DNA of 64,000 nt from Prostheceraeus crozeri (taxonomy: Eukaryota > Platyhelminthes > Polycladida > Euryleptidae). Of this stretch, positions 1 to 9,237 are shown piece after piece. Under the pieces are notes generated by a model, which ran no database searches, had not been told where the DNA came from, and saw only the letters and a list, made by a program, of their open reading frames with translations. A program made the translations under genes and the position numbers. Each line of letters begins with the position of its first letter. Position 1 is the stretch's first letter. Location of the stretch: positions 120,954 to 184,953 of the forward strand of contig CAJQUW010012482.1 of the NCBI GenBank assembly GCA_907163375.1, given 5' to 3'.

Positions 1-619
1 ACAAATTAGATGATCGTCTCGATCACTCGCTTCAAGTCTTAATCGGAGGACGGTTGACTACACGGGTTGAAGTCTAATTTCCTAATAATTTCTCAATCAC
101 ATTCCAGGTATGTGTTTGACAACATCGATGCAAAGTGTTATATCTGATTGAACTATACCGCACCTCCGATTAATAATAGGAATAATAATAGGGTTAGTAA
201 TCTGCTGCTGGGTGTGATGCGCAAATAAACTTCTAAATGAACTTGATTAATAAATTAAAATTAAGATATATGAATTCGATTTATTCATGCCACATTTATG
301 AATGAATTTATGATAGATGCTAGGTCTCCTCTCCTCTGTGTTCCTTATGTATCATCTTACTCATGCCATTACCGTCATTGGTGTTCAGACTTTTTCAGAC
401 TTCATCATCATTAGTGGTTGCTGCATTCGTGTCATTTTTCCATTCCATCATATTTCATAACTAATTACGACTTTGACTGTATATACTTCAGACTCTTTCA
501 GCCATCTCAATCACAAGTTAAGTCAAGAAATACAACGGCGATCATGGTGCAAGTGTGTTTTTATCTTCCATTTCATCCATTTCACCCATTGTCAACTTTC
601 ACATCTTTCGCACATTGAC
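1..619. other. No gene recognised at left edge
   Basis: I see no protein family, RNA gene or clear repeat here. Short open frames near 418-673 lack any recognisable motif and have ordinary AT-rich codon content. The stretch may be the 3' untranslated part of a plus-strand retroposon, because it runs directly into a tail-like sequence at 620-700. That is inference. Confidence 0.4.
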
Positions 620-694
620 ATCATTATTGTAATTCACTATGTACCCTGTTTGTTCCCACTAGATGGGCAATAAACTTTCTGAGTTCTGAGTTCT

Positions 695-736
<42 letters not shown>

Positions 737-745
737 GTTGCTTTC
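620..745 (+). repeat. Retroposon-like 3' tail plus GA microsatellite
   Basis: An AATAAA-containing stretch ends in three tandem copies of a TTCTGAG-type heptamer (about 678-697). An almost pure GA run follows to about 731. Several CR1-like LINEs and their SINEs end in short tandem tails of this kind. The minus-strand LINE reading frame stops making sense exactly here, so a plus-strand retroposon probably inserted into the LINE at this point. Confidence 0.5.
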
Positions 746-1565
746 TGGTAAGTACATGTCTCAATCGCTTTAGAGCGTAAAGTCGACGGGATGCGGAAAG
801 GCAAACGTTGTCAAAGTGAGTATCCCAAGACAAGTTATTGTTCAAAATGACACCAATAATCGAAATTGAATCGACAAAGGCAAAGTCAGGATGCAGAATG
901 ATTCTGGCATTATGAGATCTGCTGATAACCATTTGCTTAGATTTGTTGCAGTTGACGAGCATCTTCTTGAATCGTAATTGACAGAATGTCGTCGACATGA
1001 AAGCTGCTGTCCGAATTCTTATCTATTCTTTCAATAACCGTCATGTCGTCTGCATGCTTGATTAGTCGAGCACACTGAGACTGTAGAAGCACTGATCCTA
1101 AAAACGATGCGCACAGAAAGGGCCCTAAAATTGAGCCTTGGGGCACACCAGACACCACAGGAATTAGTGGTCCATAGTTGTTTTGATAGCTTACCATCGA
1201 AAAGCGGTTTTTCAAAAAAGACAGAAGCCACAGCAAGAAACCTGAGTTCAAATTATTGAGCTGCAGGTAATTCACAAGTCGATGGTGTTGAATCTTATCG
1301 AAAGCTTTGCTGAGGTCCAAACATGTTGTTCTCACTGATGCAGTGTCGTCTCGGTCGAGATACTCCGTGATTGTGTTGTGAACATCGATTAAGGCGCTAG
1401 TGGTGGACCCCAGTGGCCTGTAAGCATGTTGGTGTGGGCCATGCAATTTGATCAATTCATCTTTCATGCGTAATAATACGAGTCTCTCCATTATCTTTCC
1501 GATAGCTGGAAGGATTGAGATCGGACGGAAATCGTATGATGAGGGACTCTTCACTTTGGGCAACG
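746..1565 (-). pseudogene. LINE ORF2, reverse transcriptase 3' half
   Basis: Non-LTR reverse transcriptase. On the minus strand I read, in order, RPISILPAIGKIMERL, DLSKAFDKIQHHRLV (motif A with catalytic Asp), SGVPQGSILGP and HADDMTV (a DD motif C variant). A later frame carries the thumb-side stretch SIIGVILNNNLSWDTHF. The reading frame shifts around 940-1,000, and the protein is then cut off by the GA repeat near 740. The start is missing because the BEL/Pao element separates it from the 5' half. Dead copy. Confidence 0.85.
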
Positions 1566-1570
1566 GTACT

Positions 1571-1978
1571 TGTAACGGACTTAAGACATTGCCTTCAGCT
1601 GGACGCTGAATTTCTTAATGCTTGTTTTTCTAAATCAAAATTTTTATCCCTGTTCAAATGTTTGTACGTTTCTTAGTTACCAGACAACGAAAAGGTTTTG
1701 ATTTGTTGGGTCTATCAGGGTCCTAGAATTTCATGTAAATAGACATTGTACATATTGTGCTATTTAAAACTGGAAACGGTGAATTTTAGGCATATTTGTA
1801 ACTCCCTATGATGAGAAATTTTATTGATGATAAAATGTAGCTGATTAAAATGTAGCGTGAAATGATGAGTCTTGTATTTTTTATTGCAGTTTTCACGTTG
1901 CATCTAAGAAATACAATTCTAGTGCATTAGTTGAGGTGTTTTCAACTTAATAGCGCAAATTGGACGTATGCCGTCATA
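1571..1978 (+). repeat. BEL/Pao left LTR
   Basis: 408 bp beginning TGTAACGGACTTAAG and ending CGTATGCCGTCATA. It repeats at 26,030-26,437 with three substitutions by eye and no length change. A primer-binding site should follow at about 1,979-2,000, but I could not match it to a tRNA with confidence. Confidence 0.95.
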
Positions 1979-2349
1979 GCGAAAACGTACCAGTGGAGCG
2001 TATTGGTGAAAACACTAATTTCAGTAGATCAATAGCCTTCGACAAATGGTGGAAATTTCCCAAATATTTGTGTATCATTGGTTTGTGACTCGTGTCGAAT
2101 GCTGCTAACATTGAATGGAAAATTTCTTGCGCATTGTGTTGTGTAAATTAGTGACATAATGGAATTAGGTGTATTTTGATATAAGTTAACCCTTCATAAC
2201 TACGTTCCATTTGTAATAACAATATAATTTGATATATAATTGATCATATATTGAGAAGTATTTTACTACGTAAGCAGTTAGATAAACATTTTTCCTATTT
2301 TGACTCATTTAATCAATAGGTGTTGTATACAGTTTATCATTTCTTCTGT

Positions 2350-3846
2350 CTTCACTTTCATGCTTTAGTTATGTCACTTAAAGCTGAGAACTCTGACATT
2401 GAAGTTGATGATATTGCTAGACGTAGTGAGAGAGCTAGGAAATTGATTGCGAAAGGCGCAGAGCACCTTCAGTCGCAGATTGGCAAGCATGTAAGGAGGT
2501 TTGATGATTTATATGCAAAATGGAAACGATGTGTTTAGGAATCTCGAGCCAGATTGAAATTTGAGCTCTCAATTTATGAACAGGATCATTTACTTAAGTC
2601 AGTAGACTCAGCCCACGATGCTTTCGTTCAGTGTTATGAGGAGATAAAATCAGCTAGGACACCTACCAGGGAAGAAGTGCAGTTAGTAGATAGTGTAACA
2701 CAAATTACAAACGATGTCCGAGAGGTTGCCTCCAAGAACATGACTGAGGTGTACAACAAAGAGTTGTCAAGAGTGAATATTCGAACTATCTTGAACAAAG
2801 AGCTAAATCCTTCCATTTTTGGCGATAGCGACACTGAGATGCTTGATTCCCGTTGTTGCAGATCATATTGTTCTGATAAGTTAAGATCAGTGAGTGCTGC
2901 ATCACAGTCTCAGCGCAGTGAAGCGATGGCTGATTTGGCTGAGAGGATAGCTCAGTTGGAAGCTCTACAAACTATTCATATCCAGCAACGTAAGCTTAAG
3001 GAAGAAGAAGAAAAACTAAAGTTCGTGAAAGCATTAGAAAGGGTGAAGATAGCTGAAGCTCGACTCAAAGTACTAGAGGCAGAAACCAGTAATGACAGCA
3101 GAATCGATGTTTCACAGGATATCAAACATGTTCCAAATGACAACTTGAAACATATTTCGAACAACCTTACTTCTGATTTTGTTGAAGTTTTGAAAGAAGC
3201 GATGTCACTCAATAGATTGCCCGTTCCAGAACCACAGATTTTCTCTGGTGATCCTCTTCAGTTCTCTGAATGGAGAAATTCTTTCAAAGTCCTGATAGAA
3301 TCTAAATGCATGACTCAATCTGAGAAACTCTTTTATCTGAAAAGGTACACATCGGGACCTGCTGCAAATGCTATTAAGGGTGCCTTTTTTCGTTTAGATG
3401 AAATGGCGTTTGATGATGCTATGAACAGATTGACCTGTCGCTACGGCGATCAGTTTTTGATTCAGCGTGCGTATAGAGAGAGGATTACGAATTGGCCGAG
3501 AGTGGGTGAGAAGGATGATAAGGCGCTGCGAGACTTTTCTGATTTTCGCTCAGCTTGTAGCGATGCAATCCATCGAGTCAGCGGGTTAGAGATTTTAAAC
3601 GATTGCGAAGAGAATCGGAAAATGCTAGCTAAGCTTCCTGAGTGGTTGAGATGTCGATGGAATAGAGTAGTCACATCGAATTTGAAAAATAAAAGGTGCT
3701 TTCCAAGTTTTAAAGAATTCGTGGACTTCCTTTCCAATGAATCAGATATCGTTAATAATCCGATATTCAAGACTGGCGCCATCACTGCATCTGTAGGACA
3801 CAAACAAAAAAATATCAGTAGCCAAGTTTTTCTGCAAACAATGTAG
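2350..3846 (+). pseudogene. gag: BEL/Pao gag region with DUF1759-like domain (fossil)
   Basis: The N-terminal part is rich in charged helices and coiled-coil-like sequence (heptads around RIAQLEALQTIHIQQRKLK). The C-terminal part has the hallmark of the DUF1759 gag domain of BEL/Pao and related elements: LPVPEPQIFSGDPLQFSEW, then FYLKRYTSGPAANAI and a Leu/Trp-rich helical tail. It would form the retrotransposon core particle. The region is broken (about one or two breaks). Confidence 0.85.
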
Positions 3847-3926
3847 CTCCTGAATCTCAGTGGAATATTTCATGTCCAGTCTGTTTTGGCGGTCATTGAA
3901 TTTTTAAATGCCCTAAGTTCACAGGC

Positions 3927-4990
3927 ATGAGCGTTTATGAACGCAGAATATTTACAAAAGAGAAAGGTTTATGTTTTGGCTGTTTGAGACGGGGACATCG
4001 AATTAAGTCTTGTAAGCAGAGAGCGACATGCGAAAGTTGCGGAAAATTGCATCCCACGCTTCTACATGTGATTAATGATGACAACAATGAGGTTGCTGAA
4101 AAAGGAAATGACGGCTCATTTAGTCAAAGTGCGTCTGCCTTGAAATGCTACAGTGATGAAAGTAAAACGTTGACTTCCATGATTGTCCCTGTGTGGATAT
4201 CCACATCTGAGAATGATAGCACAGAAATTCTTACGTATGCAATGCTTGATACTCAGAGTGACTCCTCATTTATTTCAACTTCATTGGAGGATGCATTAAA
4301 TCTGCATGCAGACGATGTTCGTTCGAAGCTTTCCACGATGTTATCCAGCTGTGCCATTGTCGATTGTCAAGCAATTCGTTGTTTAAAGGTCAGAGGCATA
4401 GACAGTGATATTACTATGGTCGTCCCAAAGTTATACACGAAAGACGAAATTCCTGCAGATAAAAGTGCCATTCCGACCTCGGACACTGCTAGCAAGTGGC
4501 AGCATCTACAGAAAATAAAAAATGATATACCTCCTCGTCAAAATTGTGAAATAGGTCTTCTGATCGGTTACAATTGCCCTCAAGCTCTGACTCCTAGAGA
4601 AGTAATTAGCGGGATAAAAGATGATCTTTCAACTTCATTGAAGGATGCATTAAATCTGCATGCAGACGATGTTCGTTCGAAGCTTTCCACGATGTTATCC
4701 AGCTGTGCCATTGTCGATTGTCAAGCAATTCGTTGTTTAAAGGTCAGAGGCATAGACAGTGATATTACTATGGTCGTCCCAAAGTTATATACGAAAGACG
4801 AAATTCCTGCAGATAAAAGTGCCATTCCGACCTCGGACACTGCTAGTAAGTGGCAGCATCTACAGAAAATAAAAAAAGATATACCTCCTCGTCAAAATTG
4901 TGAAATAGGTCTTCTGATCGGTTACAATTGCCCTCAAGCTCTGACTCCTAGAGAAGTAATTAGCGGGATAAAAGATGAACCATTTGCTGT
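3927..4990 (+). pseudogene. BEL/Pao CCHC zinc knuckle and aspartic protease region (fossil)
   Basis: A zinc-knuckle stretch CFGCLRRGHRIKSCKQRATC comes first, with a following CESCGKLHPTLLH. The aspartic protease active-site segment AMLDTQSDSSFIS (D-T-x-S form) follows. This is the protease of the A17/DUF1758 type that BEL/Pao elements place between gag and reverse transcriptase. The segment after the active site is present twice in tandem (see the repeat entry). Fossil. Confidence 0.85.
4271..4978 (+). repeat. In-frame 354-bp tandem duplication inside BEL/Pao pol
   Basis: About 4,271-4,624 and 4,625-4,978 are near-identical copies (118 codons each) that start SLEDALNLHADDVRSKL / SLKDALNLHADDVRSKL and end ALTPREVISGIKD. 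The period is a multiple of three and I see only a handful of differences, so the duplication is recent. Most BEL/Pao proteases carry this segment once. Confidence 0.9.
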
Positions 4991-5279
4991 GAGGACCGAT
5001 CTAGGTTGGTCTATTGTTGGTGGCAAATGCTCGAGCTCTGTCTTTTGTCATAGAACAAGTATTAAGGAAGTACCAATCAATAGTCTTGATATCCTGTCAG
5101 TTCTAGAGAGCGATTTTAAATTTCAGACAGATATGAAATTTTCTCAAGAAGATATTCGATTCATTGATATGATGAACGACGAAATGAAGCAACTCGAAAA
5201 TGGCCATATACAGTTACCCCTTCCATTCAAATCTCGTCCTAGCTTACCAAATAATAGATTGCTGGCCGAAAAACGACTT
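4990..5279 (+). pseudogene. pol: BEL/Pao reverse transcriptase, first part (fossil)
   Basis: The stretch from FAVRTDLGWSIVGG to RPSLPNNRLLAEKRL is the region just before and into the N-terminus of the BEL/Pao reverse transcriptase. Polinton 1 inserts right after it at 5,286. The remainder of the enzyme lies beyond 22,577. Confidence 0.85.
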
Positions 5280-5285
5280 GAACAT

Positions 5286-5713
5286 AGTAATGGGCAAAAG
5301 ACCGTTCCAGGACACCATAAAATTCAAAAAATAGTATCTTTAAAAACGACATAAATTCATGAATTTTGTCCCTTTTTCAGGTTTTTAAGACCTAAATTCA
5401 TGAATTTAGTTGTTTTTAAAGATACCGATTTTTTAAAAAATGGTACTTTTTAAATGGTCTAAATTCATGAATTTTGGTCATTTTTCAGGTTATGAAGAAA
5501 AAAAACCGTTTTTAAAAATACCCAATTTTTCAAATTTTTCAAAATCTCAAATTTGAGAATTACAATTTTCACCCCCAAAATCATGACCGTTCCAGGACAC
5601 TGTAAAATCATAAAAGTTAAGAAACTCAAATTTGTGATTATGACATTTCACCCTTAAAATCATGACCGTTCCAGGACACCGAAAATCATAAAAGTTGAGA
5701 ATTTCAAATTCAT
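5286..5713 (+). repeat. Polinton 1 left terminal inverted repeat
   Basis: Inverted copy of 22,060-22,570. It contains short palindromes (ATTCATGAAT several times) and three copies of a subterminal motif ACCGTTCCAGGACAC (near 5,301, 5,586 and 5,666). Confidence 0.9.
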
Positions 5714-5779
5714 GAATTTTATCCATCTTTCAGGTTTTTAAAATATATCATGTGACTAATAAATAATATTTCTTTAAAA

Positions 5780-6475
5780 ATGGAAGAAACAAAAGTGGAA
5801 GAAACCGAAAGAATATATCCTTCGTTATCACAGTTAAAAATAAGTGAATTGAATAAAGAAAAACACAAAGATAGAGTACGTTATATGAAAGATAAGGAAT
5901 CTCAATTATTATTAAGATTAGAGCATTATAAAAAATTAAGAAAGAGATGGACTAAAGTTAAGAATGTAACACAAGGAATTGGCATATTCTTAACAATAAG
6001 TTTAGGTGCTTTAACAATTGTTATATCTTCTGGTGTTTTAGTAATTCCAGTAGTTGCTACTGCTTTAACAGGTACGGGTGTTTTTGCAACTTCACTTTTT
6101 ACAATGTTAGATAAATCTTTAATAACTAAGAAACGAAAATCATTAAAAACTAAGCATTTACATATTAAAGAAGTCTATGATAAACTACATTACTACTTTC
6201 AAAGAGTATGTGATGATAATGTTATTACGTTAGATGAGATTGAAAAATTTAATCAAATAGCTAATGAAGTAAATCAAATATCATTTCAATTACAGTCAGA
6301 AAAAGTTGATGATAAGAATAAACAGGATGGCAAAATTTCTAGTGATGGTGAAACTTTTACTGATGGTAAAATTTCTAATGAAGAAAATGACAAAATTTTT
6401 TTAGAAGAGCTAAAAACTTTAAGCGAAAATTTAAGCAAAACTTTATTAAACAAAACTTTATTAAACAAAACTTAA
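5780..6475 (+). CDS. Polinton 1 membrane-hairpin protein, unknown function
   Basis: A 231-residue protein. A charged N-terminal helix (about residues 1-60) is followed by two hydrophobic segments around residues 70-115 (IGIFLTISLGALTIVIS and VLVIPVVATALTG), then a helical and finally repetitive Asp/Lys-rich tail with short repeats (LLNKTLLNKT). It may be a membrane-associated virion or host-interaction protein. I do not recognise a family. The ATG follows the TTTAAAAATG leader seen at other genes of this element. The frame looks open. Confidence 0.7.
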   Translation: MEETKVEETERIYPSLSQLKISELNKEKHKDRVRYMKDKESQLLLRLEHYKKLRKRWTKVKNVTQGIGIFLTISLGALTIVISSGVLVIPVVATALTGTGVFATSLFTMLDKSLITKKRKSLKTKHLHIKEVYDKLHYYFQRVCDDNVITLDEIEKFNQIANEVNQISFQLQSEKVDDKNKQDGKISSDGETFTDGKISNEENDKIFLEELKTLSENLSKTLLNKTLLNKT

Positions 6476-6596
6476 AACGAGAAAACTTTAAACGAAAAGA
6501 TGTCAGACAACAGAGCAATAAAAAAATAATTTGTTCAGTAAAATGTTTTTGCTGTATTCCAATGTTACCACAAAATTCAAATATTATATTTTAAAA

Positions 6597-7406
6597 ATGG
6601 ATAAAATTAGAGCTGATAATTTTAAAAGAATAAAACAATTAGAAGAGTTAATAAAACAAAGAAATATTATGAAAGAAAATCATCTTCAACATAGAATGAT
6701 AAAATCTGGTATTCAATCTGATATGTTTGAAAAAATGCAGCAAACCGAGCAAGTAAAAACTGATTTTGAAAAAACTATGAAACCATTTAAAACTCTTGAA
6801 AAAGAACTCACAAAAAATGATAAACAAATTGATATAAAAGATCCAGAGCACAAAACTATATTAGATGACTATGGATTACTAGAATCAAACATTAATAAGA
6901 AATTACCAAAATCTATGCAATTTGAACATTCTATTTCATTTATAGATGGAAAAACAATACCTAGATTTTATCTCGGACAAAAAGAAATATTTCCACAACC
7001 TTTTCGAGGTTTAATTTTTTCAACAGATAAATCTCCTTTTAATTTAGATAGAAATTTTGTTGATCTTTTAAGAGGAGCAGATTTAAATAATTATGCTGTA
7101 GAAGATCTCATAAAATATAAAGCTATGTTAGATAGAGTTGGTGCAGTAAAATCTCTTAGACGTTATAAACAATTAGAAAATTTATTATCAACGGGAGTTA
7201 AAGTAGGAAAAGGTTTTAAAACAGAAACAACTGTATTTTTACCAGATGATCCACAAGAATTACTAAATAGATTAAATATTTTAGTATCTGCAATAAAAGA
7301 AGGACATAATTCTAGTTTCAATGAAATTCACGCTATATTGAAAAGACTGTTAGAAAAGAAGATTCTAAATGAAGAGGATTATAAAAGTATAACCGGACAT
7401 CTCTGA
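6597..7406 (+). CDS. Polinton 1 coiled-coil virion-associated protein (unknown)
   Basis: About 269 residues from the ATG at 6,597 (leader TTTTAAAAATGG). Residues 1-85 are strongly helical (IKQLEELIKQRNIMKEN). A globular part follows, with the segment DLLRGADLNNYAVEDLIKY and a helical C-terminus. The arrangement 'YEDLI-x-Y ... LLE..' also occurs in the Polinton 3 protein at 54,983-55,675, which sits next to the ATPase as this one does, so I infer the two are distant relatives. Function unknown. The frame looks open; the stop falls in a hairpin (7,396-7,410). Confidence 0.65.
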   Translation: MDKIRADNFKRIKQLEELIKQRNIMKENHLQHRMIKSGIQSDMFEKMQQTEQVKTDFEKTMKPFKTLEKELTKNDKQIDIKDPEHKTILDDYGLLESNINKKLPKSMQFEHSISFIDGKTIPRFYLGQKEIFPQPFRGLIFSTDKSPFNLDRNFVDLLRGADLNNYAVEDLIKYKAMLDRVGAVKSLRRYKQLENLLSTGVKVGKGFKTETTVFLPDDPQELLNRLNILVSAIKEGHNSSFNEIHAILKRLLEKKILNEEDYKSITGHL

Positions 7407-7426
7407 TGTCTTTAAGGGCTTCGCCC
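7396..7426. repeat. Paired GC-rich hairpins (three-base loops)
   Basis: GACATC-tct-GATGTC at 7,396-7,410 and GGGC-ttc-GCCC at 7,416-7,426, five bases apart. The same pair occurs in inverted order at 11,874-11,904. The first hairpin overlaps the stop of the upstream gene. Confidence 0.8.
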
Positions 7427-7439
7427 GTAGCTGAAATAT

Positions 7440-7515
7440 GTTGTTTCTAACTTTTATTTATGATTTTTATCTATGATTTTTATCTACGATTTTTATCTAC
7501 GATTTTTATCTATAA
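7440..7515 (+). repeat. Short tandem repeat before the penton-like gene
   Basis: About five copies of a GATTTTTATCTA-type unit lie in the spacer immediately before the start at 7,542. Similar spacer repeats precede several other genes of Polinton 1. Confidence 0.75.
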
Positions 7516-7541
7516 TATTTATTCAAAATTTTAACTGAAAA

Positions 7542-8330
7542 ATGTGTTCAGCAGATTTAGACAAAATTAATAATCATTTAGAAAATTTGACAGAGATTTT
7601 GGGTTCATCAAAATTTAGTACGACGTTAAAAATTATAACAGCTACTTCATCACACACTTGTAATTTAGAACCCATTCTACATTTGGAACAAAATAAAAAT
7701 TATCAAATTGCATTGACTAGTTTCTCTACATTTAACACTATTCAAAATGTTATCAAAGATGTGAATGATCAATTTAGATATTCTACTGATAAAGGCAAAA
7801 CATGGAAAATATTAATTTTTCTTTCTGGTTCTTACGAAGTTGAATCAATATCAAATGAAATTAAGAGACATTTAGGTATACCATTTAAAGATAAGAAACA
7901 ATTACATTTTGCAGTTGAACCGGCAGTTAATAAATTTTCTCTTACTTTAGCCGAAAATCATCAAGTTGATTTTAATCATGATAGATCATTGTCAAAGCTA
8001 TCAGGATTTAATAAACAAACCTATAGTCAAGGTTATCATTTAGGTGAGAAGATTCCAAAAATAACTGAAATAAATTCAATTGTTGTACATTGTGACATTA
8101 TTGAAGGAGGATATATAAATGGTAAATTATCAAATTCAATATTCAGTTTTCCAGCTTTTACTGTACCCATTGGTTATAGATTAAATGTATTTCCCCAAAC
8201 ATTAATATATTTTCCTATTACAAGAAAAACTATTAACAACATTGGCATTAGAATCACTGGTGAAAAAGGACAAGAAATAAATTTTGGAGGTGAAGAGATT
8301 ATGATAGATCTTTTGGTTCGGGAGGTATAA
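7542..8330 (+). CDS. Polinton 1 penton / minor capsid-like protein
   Basis: A 262-residue, beta-rich protein. The middle and C-terminal halves carry the alternating pattern of a single jelly-roll: SIFSFPAFTVPIGYRLNVFP, then IYFPITRKTINNIGIRITGE and INFGGEEIMIDLLVREV. In Polintons and adintoviruses a protein of this pattern forms the penton at the virion vertices. The assignment rests on fold pattern, size and position next to the packaging ATPase, not on a database match. The frame looks open, and the stop falls in the first unit of the 21-bp repeat that follows. Confidence 0.65.
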   Translation: MCSADLDKINNHLENLTEILGSSKFSTTLKIITATSSHTCNLEPILHLEQNKNYQIALTSFSTFNTIQNVIKDVNDQFRYSTDKGKTWKILIFLSGSYEVESISNEIKRHLGIPFKDKKQLHFAVEPAVNKFSLTLAENHQVDFNHDRSLSKLSGFNKQTYSQGYHLGEKIPKITEINSIVVHCDIIEGGYINGKLSNSIFSFPAFTVPIGYRLNVFPQTLIYFPITRKTINNIGIRITGEKGQEINFGGEEIMIDLLVREV

Positions 8331-8399
8331 ACTCCCGTTCGAGAGGTATAAACTCCCGTTCGAGAGGTATAAACTCCCGTTAGGGAGGTATAAACTCCC
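8316..8399 (+). repeat. Four tandem 21-bp hairpin units
   Basis: Four head-to-tail copies of GTTCGGGAGGTATAAACTCCC with small variations at 8,316, 8,337, 8,358 and 8,379. Each unit can fold (GGGAG / CTCCC). There are no spacers between them, so this is not a CRISPR array. It lies between the penton-like and ATPase genes and could act in transcript ending or starting. Confidence 0.85.
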
Positions 8400-8469
8400 A
8401 CGCGAAGCTAGAGAAGTTTAATTTTCTTCTTCTTCTTTTAAAATAAAAATAAATTTTTTTATTAAAAAA

Positions 8470-9237
8470 ATGAGTGAAGTACCCCCATTAAATAAAAAAA
8501 AACTTAAATTTAATCATCATCCAAATTTATCTAATAAAGTTTTGTCAGTTATTTGTGGAAGATCAGGTTGTGGAAAAACATATCTATTATTTAAAATTTT
8601 AACGACTCCAAATTTTTTGGATTATAACAATCTTATAATTTATACAACGACAGCAGAACAACCCGTCTATCAATTTTTAAAATATGGATTTGAAAATAAT
8701 CTTAAAAAAACAGCAATTGCTTCATTATTCAAAGAATATGAAAAATCTGAAGATGAAGAAGAAATAAGTTCGTGGTGTGAAGAAGCAGCAAAAAATAGTC
8801 AGTTAGTTGAATCCAATAAAAATAAGCATATAAAGATACATTTAATAGATGATAGTGGTAATATGCAAGATCCCAGTAAACTAGATAAAACAATGAAACA
8901 TTGTGTAATTTTTGATGATTGTGTTAATGACAGAAATCAGTCAGTTCAGAGAAATTATTTCACAAGAGGTAGACATAATAACTGTAGTGTTTTTTATTTA
9001 ACACAAAGTATGTATTCATTAGACGGAAGTGTTATTAGAAAGAATGCAAATATATTTCTACTATTTGAAATAAATGCAAGAAACTTAAGTGATTTGTTAA
9101 GAGATTTATGCGTAAGAAATAAAGATGAATTTAAACAATCGTGTAACAATGCTTGGTCAAAAGATTATGGATTTATCACAATTAATATTGATAAAAAAAT
9201 TCATGATAGAGTTATAGAACATTTGTTTGCCGAGTGA
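8470..9237 (+). CDS. Polinton 1 genome-packaging ATPase (FtsK-HerA type)
   Basis: A 255-residue P-loop ATPase. Walker A GRSGCGKT is near residue 30 and Walker B HCVIFDDCVND near residue 143. A later YLTQSMYSL segment fits the sensor region. Polinton packaging ATPases of the FtsK-HerA class pump DNA into the capsid. The length is normal for the family (220-260 residues). The start has the AT-rich leader ATTAAAAAAATG. The frame looks whole. Polinton 3 has a clearly diverged counterpart at 54,369-54,986. Confidence 0.9.
   Translation: MSEVPPLNKKKLKFNHHPNLSNKVLSVICGRSGCGKTYLLFKILTTPNFLDYNNLIIYTTTAEQPVYQFLKYGFENNLKKTAIASLFKEYEKSEDEEEISSWCEEAAKNSQLVESNKNKHIKIHLIDDSGNMQDPSKLDKTMKHCVIFDDCVNDRNQSVQRNYFTRGRHNNCSVFYLTQSMYSLDGSVIRKNANIFLLFEINARNLSDLLRDLCVRNKDEFKQSCNNAWSKDYGFITINIDKKIHDRVIEHLFAE

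Noticed and set aside
418-673. Two short overlapping plus-strand frames
   Set aside because: No motif, overlapping frames in the same low-complexity T/C-rich stretch, and close to a retroposon-like tail.
1979-2010. Primer-binding site of the BEL/Pao element
   Set aside because: The region after the left LTR should hold one, but I could not match 10 or more bases to a known tRNA 3' end with confidence.
8316-8399. Regular 21-bp repeats that could suggest a CRISPR array
   Set aside because: Units are contiguous with no spacers, and the setting is a eukaryotic Polinton.
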